This document shows positions 1 through 9,330 of a stretch of DNA of 64,000 bases, in pieces (position 1 is the stretch's first letter; each line of letters starts with the position of its first letter). The position numbers were made by a program, and so were the translations under genes. The notes below the pieces were generated by a model that searched no databases, was not told the DNA's origin, and saw nothing but the letters and a program-made list of their open reading frames with translations. The DNA comes from Phenylobacterium sp. (GTDB lineage Bacteria > Pseudomonadota > Alphaproteobacteria > Caulobacterales > Caulobacteraceae): contig NZ_JAUXVZ010000020.1 of the NCBI RefSeq assembly GCF_030680185.1, positions 1 to 64,000 on the forward strand, read 5' to 3'.

Positions 1-1
1 G

Positions 2-211
2 ACCCTGATGATCATCGAAGCCATGAAGACCATGAACCCGATCCCGGCGCCGCGCGCCGCTGGCGACGCGGTGAACTCCCCCATGGTCGGCACGGTCTAT
101 CTGCAGCCCCAGCCGGGCGCCGCCAGCTTCATCAAGGTCGGCGATACGGTCACGGCCGGTCAGACCCTGATGATCATCGAAGCCATGAAGACCATGAATC
201 CGATCCCCGCG
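2..211 (+). repeat. In-frame direct repeat of the biotin-attachment motif in accB
   Basis: Bases 2-49 and 164-211 are direct repeats, 46 of 48 bases identical by eye, spaced exactly 162 bases (54 codons). Both encode the same 16 residues around EAMKTM; the two differences are synonymous (Asn AAC/AAT, Pro CCG/CCC). The differences argue against simple read duplication. Confidence 0.85.
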
Positions 212-295
212 ACGCGGGCCGGCAAGGTGGTCGAGATCCTGGTTTCGGACGCCCAGCCCGTCGAGTTCGGCGAGCCGCTCGTCATCATCGAGTAG
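2..295 (+). CDS. accB: Acetyl-CoA carboxylase biotin carboxyl carrier protein, C-terminal part
   Basis: This is the 3' end of accB; the gene begins outside the window. The final 80 or so residues form a complete biotinyl domain: the NSPMVGT strand, the KVGDTV turn, the biotin-accepting lysine in EAMKTM, and a terminal EPLVIIE strand. The protein carries biotin between biotin carboxylase (AccC) and the carboxyltransferase of fatty-acid synthesis. The stop is 4 bases before accC, so the two are almost certainly co-transcribed. Oddly, a second copy of the biotin motif ([16 protein letters not shown]) lies in frame 54 residues upstream, where AccB normally has a Pro/Ala-rich linker. Whether the protein has two full biotinyl domains depends on sequence before base 1. 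Confidence 0.93.
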   Translation, partial: TLMIIEAMKTMNPIPAPRAAGDAVNSPMVGTVYLQPQPGAASFIKVGDTVTAGQTLMIIEAMKTMNPIPATRAGKVVEILVSDAQPVEFGEPLVIIE

Positions 296-299
296 ATCG

Positions 300-1652
300 A
301 TGTTCGAGAAAATCCTGATCGCCAACCGGGGCGAGATCGCCCTTCGCGTTCACCGGGCCTGCAAGGAGATGGGTATCTCCACGGTGGCCGTGCATTCCGA
401 GGCCGATTCCGGCGCCATGTGGGTGCGCCTGGCCGACGAGAGCGTCTGCATCGGTCCGGCCTCGGCCGCCAAGAGCTATCTCAACATCCCGGCCATCATC
501 GCCGCGGCCGAGATCACCGGCGCCCAGGCCATCCATCCGGGCTACGGCTTCCTGTCGGAAAACGCCCGGTTCGCCGACATCGTGGGCGCCCACGGCTTCA
601 CCTTCATCGGGCCCAAGCCCGAGCACATCCAGATGATGGGCGACAAGATCACCGCCAAGCAGGCGGTGATGCGGGCGGGCATCCCGGTGGTCCCCGGCTC
701 GGCCGGCGCGCTCACCACCGAGGAAGAGGCCCTGGCGGCCGCCGACGAGATCGGTTTCCCCGTCCTGATCAAGGCCGCCGCCGGCGGCGGCGGACGCGGC
801 ATGAAGGTGGCCCTGGACCGCGAGAGCCTGGCCGAGGCCGTCAGCACCGCCCGCGCCGAGGCCCTGGCGGCCTTTGGCGATGGGTCGGTCTATATGGAGC
901 GCTACCTCCAGAAGCCCCGCCACATCGAAATCCAGGTGATCGCCGACTCCTTCGGCAATGTCTGCCATCTGGGGGAGCGTGACTGCTCCCTGCAGCGCCG
1001 CCACCAGAAGGTGCTGGAAGAAGCCCCCTCGCCGGCCATCGATGCGGCGGCCCGGGCCAAGATCGGCAAGGTGGTCGTCGATGCGATCAAGGCCATCGGC
1101 TATCTCGGCGTCGGCACCATCGAATTCCTGTATGAAAACGGCGAGTTCTTCTTCATCGAGATGAACACCCGCCTGCAGGTGGAGCATCCGGTCACCGAAG
1201 CCATCACCGGCATCGATCTGGTGCGCGAGCAGATCCGCATCGCCGCGGGCCTGCCGCTCTCCTTCACCCAGGAGCAGGTGGTGTTCGAAGGCCACGCCAT
1301 CGAGTGCCGGATCAACGCCGAGAATGCGCGAACCTTCCGCCCTTCGCCGGGCAAGGTCACCGACTTCCACGCCCCGGGCGGCCTGGGCGTCCGGCTGGAT
1401 TCGGCGGTCTATGCCGGCTACGTCATCCCGCCCGACTATGACAGCCTGATCGGCAAGCTGATCGTCCACGGGCGCGACCGCGAAGAATGCCTGGCCCGGG
1501 TCAACCGCTGCCTGGGCGAGATGGTGGTCGGCGGGGTGGACACCACCATCCCGCTCTTCCAGGACCTGATGCTCCAGCCCGACATCATCGCCGGCGACTA
1601 CAACATCCATTGGCTGGAAAAGTGGATCAAGGCCCAGGCTGACGAAGCCTGA
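300..1652 (+). CDS. accC: Acetyl-CoA carboxylase, biotin carboxylase subunit
   Basis: This protein carboxylates the biotin of AccB using ATP and bicarbonate, the first step of malonyl-CoA formation in the cytoplasm. The 450 residues match the usual AccC length. An N-terminal biotin carboxylase fold opens with [15 protein letters not shown]. The ATP-grasp domain has a glycine loop [12 protein letters not shown] near residue 160 and the [14 protein letters not shown] active-site segment near residue 290. A C-terminal domain follows. It starts 4 bases after accB and is followed after 4 bases by aat, so accB-accC-aat reads as one operon. Confidence 0.97.
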   Translation: MFEKILIANRGEIALRVHRACKEMGISTVAVHSEADSGAMWVRLADESVCIGPASAAKSYLNIPAIIAAAEITGAQAIHPGYGFLSENARFADIVGAHGFTFIGPKPEHIQMMGDKITAKQAVMRAGIPVVPGSAGALTTEEEALAAADEIGFPVLIKAAAGGGGRGMKVALDRESLAEAVSTARAEALAAFGDGSVYMERYLQKPRHIEIQVIADSFGNVCHLGERDCSLQRRHQKVLEEAPSPAIDAAARAKIGKVVVDAIKAIGYLGVGTIEFLYENGEFFFIEMNTRLQVEHPVTEAITGIDLVREQIRIAAGLPLSFTQEQVVFEGHAIECRINAENARTFRPSPGKVTDFHAPGGLGVRLDSAVYAGYVIPPDYDSLIGKLIVHGRDREECLARVNRCLGEMVVGGVDTTIPLFQDLMLQPDIIAGDYNIHWLEKWIKAQADEA

Positions 1653-1656
1653 GGCC

Positions 1657-2304
1657 ATGGAAGCCTTCGGCCCGCTGCAACTGCTGGCCTGCTACACCCG
1701 CGGCGTCTTTCCCATGGCCGACGCCCGGGAGGACGACCGCATCTTCCTGGTCGACCCGGAGCACCGCGGCGTCCTGCCGCTGGACGACTTCCACGTGCCG
1801 CGCCGCCTGGCGCGGACGGTGCGGTCCGAGCCGTTCGAGATCCGGTTCGACACCGCCTTCGACACCGTCGTCGCGCTGTGCGCCGAGGCCGCGCCGGATC
1901 GGCCCGAAACCTGGATCAATCCGGTCATCCAGGACCTCTATTCCGAACTTCACGCCATGGGCTGCGCCCACAGCGTCGAATGCTGGCGCGACGGCGTCCT
2001 GGTCGGCGGCCTTTACGGGGTGTCTCTGGGGGGCGCCTTTTTCGGAGAGAGCATGTTCTCGCGGGCCACGGACGCCTCGAAGGTGGCCCTGGTGCATCTG
2101 GTCGCCCGGCTGATCGTCGGCGGTTACCGCCTGCTGGACGCCCAGTTCATCACCGATCACCTGACCCAGTTCGCCGCTGAAGAAATCCCCCGCGCCGACT
2201 ATCACCGCCGCCTGGCCCAGGCCTTGTCGGCCCCGGCGGTCTTTGGGGATCAGCCGCCGCTGGCGGGCGCAGACGCCCTGCAGGTGATCAGCCAGGCGTC
2301 ATAG
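1657..2304 (+). CDS. aat: Leucyl/phenylalanyl-tRNA--protein transferase
   Basis: This enzyme adds Leu or Phe to proteins with N-terminal Arg or Lys, marking them for ClpAP degradation (N-end rule). The 215-residue protein has the family pattern: [14 protein letters not shown] near the start, [21 protein letters not shown] in the middle, then [18 protein letters not shown] and [11 protein letters not shown]. It follows accC by 4 bases on the same strand. Its 3' end overlaps the convergent DUF2155 gene by about 55 bases. Confidence 0.95.
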   Translation: MEAFGPLQLLACYTRGVFPMADAREDDRIFLVDPEHRGVLPLDDFHVPRRLARTVRSEPFEIRFDTAFDTVVALCAEAAPDRPETWINPVIQDLYSELHAMGCAHSVECWRDGVLVGGLYGVSLGGAFFGESMFSRATDASKVALVHLVARLIVGGYRLLDAQFITDHLTQFAAEEIPRADYHRRLAQALSAPAVFGDQPPLAGADALQVISQAS

Positions 2305-2855
2305 ACCGGATGCTCCAGCGGATGGAGCGCCGGCGAGGCGGCATACATCCAGCCGCGATAGGCCTGCCGCGGCGCCGGCGTCGGCAAGCCGGCCCGGGGG
2401 CGGGGCTGCGAGTCGATGGTCAGATAGGCGATGGCGTCCGGGGCCTGTTCGTCCGGCGCGGCAAGCTCGCAGGCCCGCACCGTGAACACCAGGCTCTTGT
2501 AGCGGATGGGTTGGCCCACAGGCGCTTCGAAGCGGATGGTCTCGGCGCTGATCTTGTCCAGGGCCTGGATGACGGCGACGTCGTAACGCGCCCGCTTCAT
2601 CGGCGGCTTAGGTTCCGGCGCAGGCTCCGGCTCGCGCGCCGCCTGGGTCGTTTCCGGCGCGTCCTCGATCTCCGGCGCCGGTTCGGGCGGCGGGGCGACA
2701 TCGGGCAGGCTCGGGATAGGGGCCGGCGTGACCTGGGGGGGCGCGGGCTGGGGCGGCGGGGCGGATGTCTCCGGCGCCGTCTGCGCCACCACGGCGCCGG
2801 CAGCGAGCCCCGCCAGGCCCAGGCTGAGGATCAGGGCGCGCGAGCGGCGCATCAA
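2250..2855 (-). CDS. DUF2155 family exported protein
   Basis: The 201-residue protein has an N-terminal signal peptide ([18 protein letters not shown]) and a Pro/Ala/Glu-rich linker of about 60 residues. The C-terminal domain of about 110 residues matches the alphaproteobacterial DUF2155 family: Trp/Tyr-rich, containing [26 protein letters not shown] and [11 protein letters not shown]. The function of the family is not known to me. It lies 7 bases after the NDUFA12 gene on the same strand, probably in one transcript, and its 3' end overlaps aat. Confidence 0.85.
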   Translation of the reverse strand: MMRRSRALILSLGLAGLAAGAVVAQTAPETSAPPPQPAPPQVTPAPIPSLPDVAPPPEPAPEIEDAPETTQAAREPEPAPEPKPPMKRARYDVAVIQALDKISAETIRFEAPVGQPIRYKSLVFTVRACELAAPDEQAPDAIAYLTIDSQPRPRAGLPTPAPRQAYRGWMYAASPALHPLEHPVYDAWLITCRASAPASGG

Positions 2856-2862
2856 CCGATAC

Positions 2863-3258
2863 CTATTCCGGCGTCCAGGGCAGATAGTCCCCAGTCGCCT
2901 TCTGACGCTCGCCGCTCCGGGCCAGGGAGCCCTGGGGACGGTAGGCGTGGATCGTGCCGGTCAGGTTGGGGCGATGGTCCTTCTCCCAGGGCTGGCGCAG
3001 CAGGGGCGCCTCCACCGGGGATTCATCGAAGGTATAGTGCAGCCAGCCATGCCATTCAGCCGGCACCTTGGAGGCCTCCGCATAGCCCGAGAAGATCACC
3101 CACCGGCGCTTGCGGCCGTCATAGGAGTCCGACGTATCCTTGGCCTCATAGTAGCGATTGCCATAGTCGTCCTGGCCCACGAAGACGCCACGGCGGCCGA
3201 TGTGGAAGCGCGCGCCGAGGGAGGCGCCGTTCCACCAGGTGAAGATCGCTTTGAACAC
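2863..3258 (-). CDS. NADH:ubiquinone oxidoreductase accessory subunit, NDUFA12 family
   Basis: The 131-residue protein matches the NDUFA12/B17.2 family, an accessory subunit of respiratory complex I shared by alphaproteobacteria and mitochondria. Visible signatures are VFVGQDDYGNRYYE near residue 25, RRWVIFSGYAEASKVPAEWHGWLHYTFDE in the middle, and a C-terminal PWTPE. It is not catalytic; the mitochondrial homologue sits on the peripheral arm. The DUF2155 gene follows after 7 bases. Confidence 0.93.
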   Translation of the reverse strand: MFKAIFTWWNGASLGARFHIGRRGVFVGQDDYGNRYYEAKDTSDSYDGRKRRWVIFSGYAEASKVPAEWHGWLHYTFDESPVEAPLLRQPWEKDHRPNLTGTIHAYRPQGSLARSGERQKATGDYLPWTPE

Positions 3259-3426
3259 GTTGGACTGACCCGGCTGGCAGGAATTTCGGGCGGACTATAG
3301 GTCCCCGTCCCCGGATCGTCCAGCGCCCCGCCAACCTCAACATCTTGGGGATGACGCGTCTGTCGCACGCAACATCTATTGCCCGGCCGGCAGGCCCTTT
3401 CTAGGCTGCGCCCAAGGGAGTCTGAG

Positions 3427-5895
3427 ATGAGTCTAGACGGCGGCAGAGTGGAGCGGCGCACGCTTGAGCGCAGAGGCGACGTTGTCGAGGTGGCCGCGCC
3501 CTCCGCCTGGCCCAACGCCCAGGTCGAGGCGTGGCTGGACTGGGCCGAAGGCGACACCGATCTGCCCGCCGCCATCTTCCGGTTCGCCGAGGCGCAGGTG
3601 AAGGCCGGCCAGCGGCTGGGCCTGTTCGAGGGCGTGGGCGCCCGCGGCCGATTCCGCCGGGAACTGGGGGCGGCCCTGCTCGCCGGACAGATCGCTCTGC
3701 GCTCGGTCACCACGGCCGAGCCCGACCACCTCGACGACGCTGAGGCCCTGCTGGAAGACTTGGCCCGCTACCGCGCCGCCCATCGGGGTCGGCGCAGCGC
3801 CTTGGAGGCCGCCGCCGCCCTCGGGGGCCGGCTCCAGGCCCTGGCCGACGCCGTCCATCGCTGCCATGGCGATCCGGACGCCTGCGCCGACCCGCAACGC
3901 AACCCGAGCCTGGCCCGCGCCGCCGAGGCGGCCCGGGCGGCCGGCGCCTCCGACTGGGCTATCCTCGACGCCATCAGCCTCGCCAGGGCGGGCGAGACCC
4001 GCCTGCTCGCCATCGCCCCGGTCCTGGCGGATCTCGCGCCGATCCTTGCCCGGCCGCCCGCAAGCCCCGCCCCCGCCCTGGATCGCGCCCTCGCCCTCAC
4101 CGCCTGGGAGACCGGCGGCCTGACCGTGGCGTTCGACGCCCCTGCGCCGCCGGCCCATGCCCTGGGCTGCGTCAACCTGATGGCGTTCGGCGGCGGCGAG
4201 GCTTTCGACGTCGGCCGCTTCGAGGCGTCGGTGGGCCTGCTGGCCACGGCCCTGGCCTGTCTGGCCGAGGGCGAGCCGGCCGTGCTGGGCCTGGCGGGTC
4301 TGGCCGACTGGCTGGCCGCCCAGGGCCTGGCCTACGATTCCGATGAGGGCCGGCAGGCCGCCCGCGACCTGTATGAGCGCGCGCGTCTGGCCGCCGAGGC
4401 CGCCTGCCCCAGCCTGAACGGCGGCCCGGGCGTGTTCGATGATCCGGAACTGGCCCTGATGGTCGGCGGCGCCAGCGCCGCAGGCGAACCCTGGGAAGGC
4501 CCCGTCACCTTCGCTGAAACCGCCGATGGCCATATCGTGCGGGTGGTGAGCGAAGCCGCCCTCTGCGGCCTGCGCGCCATCGGCGCTGACCTGGACGCCG
4601 CCCGCTGGCGACTGCTGGGCCATGGCAGCCTGGAGGCCGCGCCGGGGATCGACCACGCCGCCCTGACCGCCCGGGGCTTCACCGAGCACGAGATCGGCGC
4701 GGTGGAAGCCGCCCTGCCTTATTGCGTGGCGCTGCGCGAGGCTTTCCGTCCCGAGGTGGTCGGGGAGGGCTTCCTGGCCGACGTCCTCGGCGCGCCGGGC
4801 GAAGACCTGCACGACCCGCGGTTCGACGCCCTGCGCGTCATGGGCTTCACAGAGGCCGAGATCGCCGCGGCCCAGGCCCACGCCCTGGGCGCCAATCGCC
4901 TGGAAGGCCCTGACCTGGACGCCGCCCAGCAGGCGGTCTTCCTCACCGCCGATGACCTGGGGCCGGCCCCCTACCTCGCCCTGCTGGCGCGCATTCAACC
5001 GGCCCTGTCCTGGCCGGCGCAGGCCGACTTCACCCTGCCCTGGGACGCCAGCCTCGAAGACGTCCAGACCTTGATGGCCCAGGCCAGAACCGCTGGGGTC
5101 TGCGCCGTGCGCATTCAGCGCGCCGAGCCCTCCGCCTATCAGGGCCTCGACCTGCCTCAGACGAAGGAGGCCGCCCGCGCCGAGCCGCCGCCGGAAGAGC
5201 GGATCGTCGAGCGGGTGGTGGAGCGCGAGCGCGCCCGCCGCAAGCTGCCCGACCGTCGCAAGGGCTATATCCAGAAGGCCTCGGTGGGCGGCCACAAGGT
5301 CTATCTACACACCGGCGAGTATGACGAGGGCGAGCTCGGCGAGATCTTCATCGACATGCACAAGGAAGGCGCGGCCTTCCGATCGCTGATGAACAACTTC
5401 GCCATCGCCGTCTCGATCGGGCTCCAGTACGGGGTGCCCCTGGACGAATTTGTCGAGGCCTTTGTCTTCACCCGCTTCGAGCCGGCCGGACCCGTGACCG
5501 GCAACGACTCCGTGCGTTCGGCCACCTCGATCTTGGACTATGTGTTCCGCGAACTGGGCGTCTCCTATTTGGGCCGCGATGACCTCGCCAACGCCGATCC
5601 CGACGAGCTCAACGCCGATGGCCTCGGCCGCGGCAAGGCCGATGAGCCGGCGCTCGCCACCGGCGAGCCGCAGCCGGCCTCGCGCTACATCTCCAAGGGC
5701 TTTTCCCGCGGAGCGGCGCCGGACAATCTGGTGGTCCTGTCCCTGGCCGACCATCGGGCGAGCCGGGCGCAGAGCGTCCAGGCGGCCGATGTCTGTGCGG
5801 CCTGCGGCGACATCGCCGTGGTGCGCAAGGGCGCGAGTCTGATCTGCGAGACCTGCGGCGCCCGGGCTGGAAAGATCGACGACCAGGCGGGTTAG
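3427..5895 (+). CDS. Degenerate B12-dependent ribonucleotide reductase-like protein (TSCPD/NrdJ C-terminal domain)
   Basis: I chose the ATG at 3427 (822 residues) because AAGGGAG lies just upstream; an earlier ATG at 3379 adds 16 unlikely residues. From about residue 585 onward the protein closely resembles the C-terminus of alphaproteobacterial Nrd[66 protein letters not shown], and a terminal pair of CxxC motifs (CAAC, CETC). The rest is colinear with NrdJ but eroded and shortened from roughly 1,200 residues. Examples are [10 protein letters not shown] for the NLASLNLL strand, [20 protein letters not shown], and [11 protein letters not shown]. The NPCSE-type active-site loop is replaced by unrelated residues. 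It is therefore probably not a working reductase; a regulatory or scaffold role is inference. Confidence 0.75.
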   Translation: MSLDGGRVERRTLERRGDVVEVAAPSAWPNAQVEAWLDWAEGDTDLPAAIFRFAEAQVKAGQRLGLFEGVGARGRFRRELGAALLAGQIALRSVTTAEPDHLDDAEALLEDLARYRAAHRGRRSALEAAAALGGRLQALADAVHRCHGDPDACADPQRNPSLARAAEAARAAGASDWAILDAISLARAGETRLLAIAPVLADLAPILARPPASPAPALDRALALTAWETGGLTVAFDAPAPPAHALGCVNLMAFGGGEAFDVGRFEASVGLLATALACLAEGEPAVLGLAGLADWLAAQGLAYDSDEGRQAARDLYERARLAAEAACPSLNGGPGVFDDPELALMVGGASAAGEPWEGPVTFAETADGHIVRVVSEAALCGLRAIGADLDAARWRLLGHGSLEAAPGIDHAALTARGFTEHEIGAVEAALPYCVALREAFRPEVVGEGFLADVLGAPGEDLHDPRFDALRVMGFTEAEIAAAQAHALGANRLEGPDLDAAQQAVFLTADDLGPAPYLALLARIQPALSWPAQADFTLPWDASLEDVQTLMAQARTAGVCAVRIQRAEPSAYQGLDLPQTKEAARAEPPPEERIVERVVERERARRKLPDRRKGYIQKASVGGHKVYLHTGEYDEGELGEIFIDMHKEGAAFRSLMNNFAIAVSIGLQYGVPLDEFVEAFVFTRFEPAGPVTGNDSVRSATSILDYVFRELGVSYLGRDDLANADPDELNADGLGRGKADEPALATGEPQPASRYISKGFSRGAAPDNLVVLSLADHRASRAQSVQAADVCAACGDIAVVRKGASLICETCGARAGKIDDQAG

Positions 5896-5938
5896 GCGCC
5901 AGCCAGCAGGGCGCGCCGCACACCTGGCCTTAAGCTTG

Positions 5939-5958
5939 CAGGTCTAGGGCAAGACCTG
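5939..5958. terminator. Hairpin downstream of the NrdJ-like gene
   Basis: A perfect 7-base inverted repeat, CAGGTCT (5939-5945) and AGACCTG (5952-5958), with a 6-base loop is followed by a T-rich run TTCCTTTG. It lies 44 bases after the NrdJ-like stop and 27 bases before the next start. It could be a terminator or an operator of the pentapeptide gene. TTGCA-containing words flank it on both sides (5935-5939 and 5969-5973). Confidence 0.4.
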
Positions 5959-5984
5959 TTCCTTTGCTTGCAAGGCGTCGCCCT

Positions 5985-6476
5985 ATGAGACTGACGACAT
6001 CCCTTTTCGCCCTGGCGGCTGTTCTGGCCGTGGCCGCCCCGGCGGCCGCCCAGAACGCGGGCCAGATCGCCCAGGTTCGCAATGGCGCGAGCTGTCCCAA
6101 GTGCAATCTGTTCCAGGCCGATCTCAGCGGCCTGAGCCTGAGCGGAAAGAACTACGCCGGCGCCCGACTGCGCCAGGCCGACCTCAGCCTGTCGATCATG
6201 ACGCGCACCAGCTTCGCCGGCGGCGACCTGCGGGATATCGAGGCCTATGGCGGGCTCTTCACCGGGGCCAACTTCGGCGGCGCCAACCTGACCAACGCCA
6301 GCTTCGTGGGGACCCATCTGCAGGGCGCCAGCTTCCGCGGCGCCAATCTGACCGGGACCAATTTTTCCGGCGCCGAGATGGATCGGGCGACCGGCCTGAC
6401 CCAGGGCCAGCTTAATGCCGCCTGCGGCGACGGCGCCACGCGCCTGCCGGGCAATCTCCGAATCCCCGCCTGCTAA
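5985..6476 (+). CDS. Secreted pentapeptide-repeat protein
   Basis: The 163-residue protein begins with a signal peptide (LTTSLFALAAVLAVAAPAAAQ). It then carries about 18 pentapeptide repeats of the A(D/N)LxX type (ADLSG, ADLSL, ANFGG, ANLTN, ASFRG, ANLTG) forming a right-handed quadrilateral beta-helix. A CPKC motif precedes the repeats and two more cysteines lie in the tail (NAAC ... IPAC). The start at 5985 was chosen because the signal peptide begins there; the frame opens a little earlier. A paralogue follows directly. Function unknown; export and possible disulfide bonding are inferred. Confidence 0.8.
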   Translation: MRLTTSLFALAAVLAVAAPAAAQNAGQIAQVRNGASCPKCNLFQADLSGLSLSGKNYAGARLRQADLSLSIMTRTSFAGGDLRDIEAYGGLFTGANFGGANLTNASFVGTHLQGASFRGANLTGTNFSGAEMDRATGLTQGQLNAACGDGATRLPGNLRIPAC

Positions 6477-6551
6477 GGTCGTATAATTACTGCGATTTAA
6501 GTGGTCATTCGCGCGCGGGCGTCACAGATGGAGACTCGACACGGAGCCTGC

Positions 6552-7424
6552 ATGACCCGACTGACCCGCCTTCTCGTCCTGATCGCCGCTCTGGGCGCCC
6601 TTGCGCCGGGCGTCGCCAGCGCCCTGACCAGCGACAAGTCCGTCGCCCGCATGGTGGCCTTTGGAGGCTCCTGCGCCAAGTGTGAGCTGTCGGGGCGCAA
6701 GCTGGCGGGCGCCAGCTTCATCGGCGCCGACTTCACCGGCGCCGCCCTGGTGGGGTCCGATCTGCGTGGCGCGCGCTTCCACGGTTCGGCCTTCACCCAG
6801 GCCGACCTGTCTCGGGCCGACATGTCCGACAGCGCCATGATGGGCGCGGCCTTTGACGAGGCGAACCTGTCTGACGCGGTGCTCCGCTCGGCCGAAGCCA
6901 AGGGCGCCAACTTCGCCAAGGCCAACCTCAGCGGCGCCGACCTGCGCGAACTGGACGCCAGCGGCTCAAACTTCGCCTCGGCCAATCTGCAGAACGCTCG
7001 CCTGGACGAGGCCGAGCTCAAAGGCGTGAATTTTTCCCGCGCCGACGCCCGCGGCGCCAGTTTCCGGGAAACCGAGCTGACCGCCGCCAATCTTCAGGGC
7101 GGCCGCTTCGACAATGTCTCGTTCCGGGAGGCCGAGTTGGACATGGCCAATCTTCGGGGCGCCACCTTCTCCGGCGCGGATTTCCGCGAGGCCACCATGG
7201 ATCGCACCGATATCGGCGGCGCTGACCTCTCCCGCGCCCGAGGCCTTAAACAGTCGCAGCTGGATGACGCCTGCGCCGACGGCGGCACAAAGGTTCCTTC
7301 TGGCCTGACCGCCAAGTCCTGCGGCGGACGGCGCGTGGTGGTTCGCGTACGGCCTCCGCCGGCGCCGCCTGCCCCGCCCGCGCCGCCGGCCGCGCCGCGC
7401 TATCTGGCGCCGCTGGCCGACTAA
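6552..7424 (+). CDS. Secreted pentapeptide-repeat protein, longer paralogue
   Basis: The 290-residue protein has a signal peptide (LLVLIAALGALAPGVASA), then a CAKC motif, then about 36 pentapeptide repeats (ADFTG, ADLSR, ANLSD, ANFAK, ADLRE). The tail resembles that of its upstream neighbour (RGLKQSQLDDACADGGTKVP). It ends in a Pro/Ala-rich segment. I placed the start at 6552, where ACGGAG lies 5 bases upstream; the frame opens further up. A perfect TATAAT stands at 6482-6487 but no good -35 box goes with it. Function unknown. Confidence 0.8.
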   Translation: MTRLTRLLVLIAALGALAPGVASALTSDKSVARMVAFGGSCAKCELSGRKLAGASFIGADFTGAALVGSDLRGARFHGSAFTQADLSRADMSDSAMMGAAFDEANLSDAVLRSAEAKGANFAKANLSGADLRELDASGSNFASANLQNARLDEAELKGVNFSRADARGASFRETELTAANLQGGRFDNVSFREAELDMANLRGATFSGADFREATMDRTDIGGADLSRARGLKQSQLDDACADGGTKVPSGLTAKSCGGRRVVVRVRPPPAPPAPPAPPAAPRYLAPLAD

Positions 7425-7435
7425 CGCCGTTCGCC

Positions 7436-9217
7436 TCAGGCCGGCTTGATCGGCAGGGCCAGGCGCAGGCTGAGTTCCTTGAGCTGCCGCTCTTCAACGT
7501 CCGACGGGGCGCTCATCATCAGATCCTGACCCTGCTGGTTCAGCGGGAAGGCGATGACTTCGCGGATGGCGCTCTCACCGGCCAGCAGCATGACGATCCG
7601 GTCGATGCCCGGCGCCAGGCCGCCGTGGGGCGGGGCCCCATAGCGGAAGGCGTTCAGCATGCCGCCGAACTGCTCCTCGACGATCTGCTGGCTATAGCCG
7701 GCGATCTCGAAGGCCTTGATCATCACATCGGCCCGGTGGTTCCGCACCGCGCCCGAGCACAGCTCATAGCCGTTGCAGACGATGTCGTACTGGTAGGCCA
7801 GGATATCCAGCGGATCCTTGGTCTGCAGCGCCTCCATCTCGCCCTGGGGCATGGAGAAGGGGTTGTGCGAGAAGTCGACGTGGTTCGTCTCCTCGTTCAG
7901 CTCGAACATCGGGAAATCGACGATCCAGACGAACTCGAAACGGTCCTCGTCCACCAGCTTCAGGTCGGTCCCGACCTTGGTCCGGGCCGCGCCTGCGAAC
8001 TTGTAGAAGACCTTGGGATCGCCGGCCGCAAAGAAGGCCGCATCGCCCTGGCCAAGGCCAAGCGCGCTCATCAGGCTCTCGGTCTTTTCAGCGCCCAGGT
8101 TCTTGGCGATCGGGCCGCCCCAGCCGCCTTGGTCCTCGCTCCAGAAGATGTAGCCCAGGCCCGGCTGGCCCTCGCCCTGGGCCCAGGAGTTCATCCGGTC
8201 GCAGAAGGCGCGGCTGCCGCCCTTGGGCGCCGGGATCGCCCACACCGCGTTCTTGGCGTCTTCCAGGATGCGGGCGAACAGGCCAAAGCCGCCGCCGCGG
8301 AAGTGGTCGGAGACGTCCTGCATCTCGATGGGGTTGCGGAGGTCGGGCTTGTCGGAGCCGTACTTGGCGATCGCCTCCCGGTAGGGGATGCGCGGGAAGG
8401 GATAGGGGGTGACCGGCTTGCCCTGGCCGTATTCTTCGAACACCCCGTGCATCACCGGCTCGATGGCGGCGAAGATGTCGTCCTGGGTGACGAAGCTCAT
8501 CTCCACGTCGAGCTGATAGAATTCCAGGCTGCGGTCGGCCCGCAGGTCCTCGTCGCGGAAGCACGGCGCGATCTGGAAATAGCGGTCGAAGCCCGCGACC
8601 ATCAGCAGCTGCTTGAACTGCTGCGGGGCCTGGGGCAGCGCGTAGAACTTGCCCGCATGCAGACGCGAGGGCACCAGGAAGTCCCGGGCGCCTTCCGGCG
8701 ATGACGCCGTCAGGATCGGGGTCTGGAACTCGTTGAAGCCCTGGTCGGTCATCCGGCGGCGGATGGAGGCGATCACCTGGCTGCGCAGCAGGATGTTGCG
8801 ATGCAGGGTCTCACGCCGCAGATCCAGATAGCGGTGCTTGAGGCGGATTTCTTCGGGATAGTCAGGCTCGCCAAACACCGGCAGCGGCAGTTCGGCGGCT
8901 TCCGACAGCACCTGGACGCCCTTGGCGTGAACCTCGACCTCGCCGGTGGGCAGGTTGGCGTTCACCGTGTCGGGGGTGCGCGCGACGACCTCGCCCTCCA
9001 CGCAGATGACGCTCTCGGCCCGCAGGCGCTCGACCGTGGCGAAGCCCGGGGTCTCCGGGGCAAACACCAGCTGGGTCAGGCCGTAATTGTCCCGCAGGTC
9101 GATGAAGACCAGCCCCCCATGGTCGCGCTTGCGATGAATCCATCCGGAAAGGCGGACGGTCTGGCCCGTGTCGGCGGCGCGAAGCTGGCCGCAGGTGTGG
9201 GAGCGGTAAGGGTGCAT
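7436..9217 (-). CDS. aspS: Aspartyl-tRNA synthetase
   Basis: This enzyme charges tRNA-Asp (and perhaps tRNA-Asn, since GatCAB genes occur in this window). The 593-residue protein starts [12 protein letters not shown]; the frame opens 32 codons earlier but those residues do not fit the family. The N-terminal OB fold contains [19 protein letters not shown]. Class II motif 2 reads [19 protein letters not shown], the bacterial insertion domain follows, and motif 3 is [15 protein letters not shown] near the C-terminus. Full length and intact. Confidence 0.96.
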   Translation of the reverse strand: MHPYRSHTCGQLRAADTGQTVRLSGWIHRKRDHGGLVFIDLRDNYGLTQLVFAPETPGFATVERLRAESVICVEGEVVARTPDTVNANLPTGEVEVHAKGVQVLSEAAELPLPVFGEPDYPEEIRLKHRYLDLRRETLHRNILLRSQVIASIRRRMTDQGFNEFQTPILTASSPEGARDFLVPSRLHAGKFYALPQAPQQFKQLLMVAGFDRYFQIAPCFRDEDLRADRSLEFYQLDVEMSFVTQDDIFAAIEPVMHGVFEEYGQGKPVTPYPFPRIPYREAIAKYGSDKPDLRNPIEMQDVSDHFRGGGFGLFARILEDAKNAVWAIPAPKGGSRAFCDRMNSWAQGEGQPGLGYIFWSEDQGGWGGPIAKNLGAEKTESLMSALGLGQGDAAFFAAGDPKVFYKFAGAARTKVGTDLKLVDEDRFEFVWIVDFPMFELNEETNHVDFSHNPFSMPQGEMEALQTKDPLDILAYQYDIVCNGYELCSGAVRNHRADVMIKAFEIAGYSQQIVEEQFGGMLNAFRYGAPPHGGLAPGIDRIVMLLAGESAIREVIAFPLNQQGQDLMMSAPSDVEERQLKELSLRLALPIKPA

Positions 9218-9330
9218 GAGGAGTCGCAGAAAAAGCAGGGAAAACGAGGCGCGGAAGGGCGCATGCGGGGCCTGCCTTGTCAAGGCGGCGGGCCGGCGCA
9301 AGCCAGCCCGCATCCTAGATAGGTCGAGGC

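Noticed and set aside
285..1658. 457-codon open frame antisense to accC
   Set aside because: Low-complexity Asp/Gly/His-rich translation with no family features; accC on the plus strand is unmistakable.
3433..5295. 620-codon open frame antisense to the NrdJ-like gene
   Set aside because: Gly/Gln/Ala-rich shadow typical of high-GC antisense frames; the plus-strand protein has recognisable NrdJ segments.
6482..6487. Perfect TATAAT upstream of the second pentapeptide gene as a full promoter
   Set aside because: No matching -35 box at 16-18 bases; kept only as a remark.
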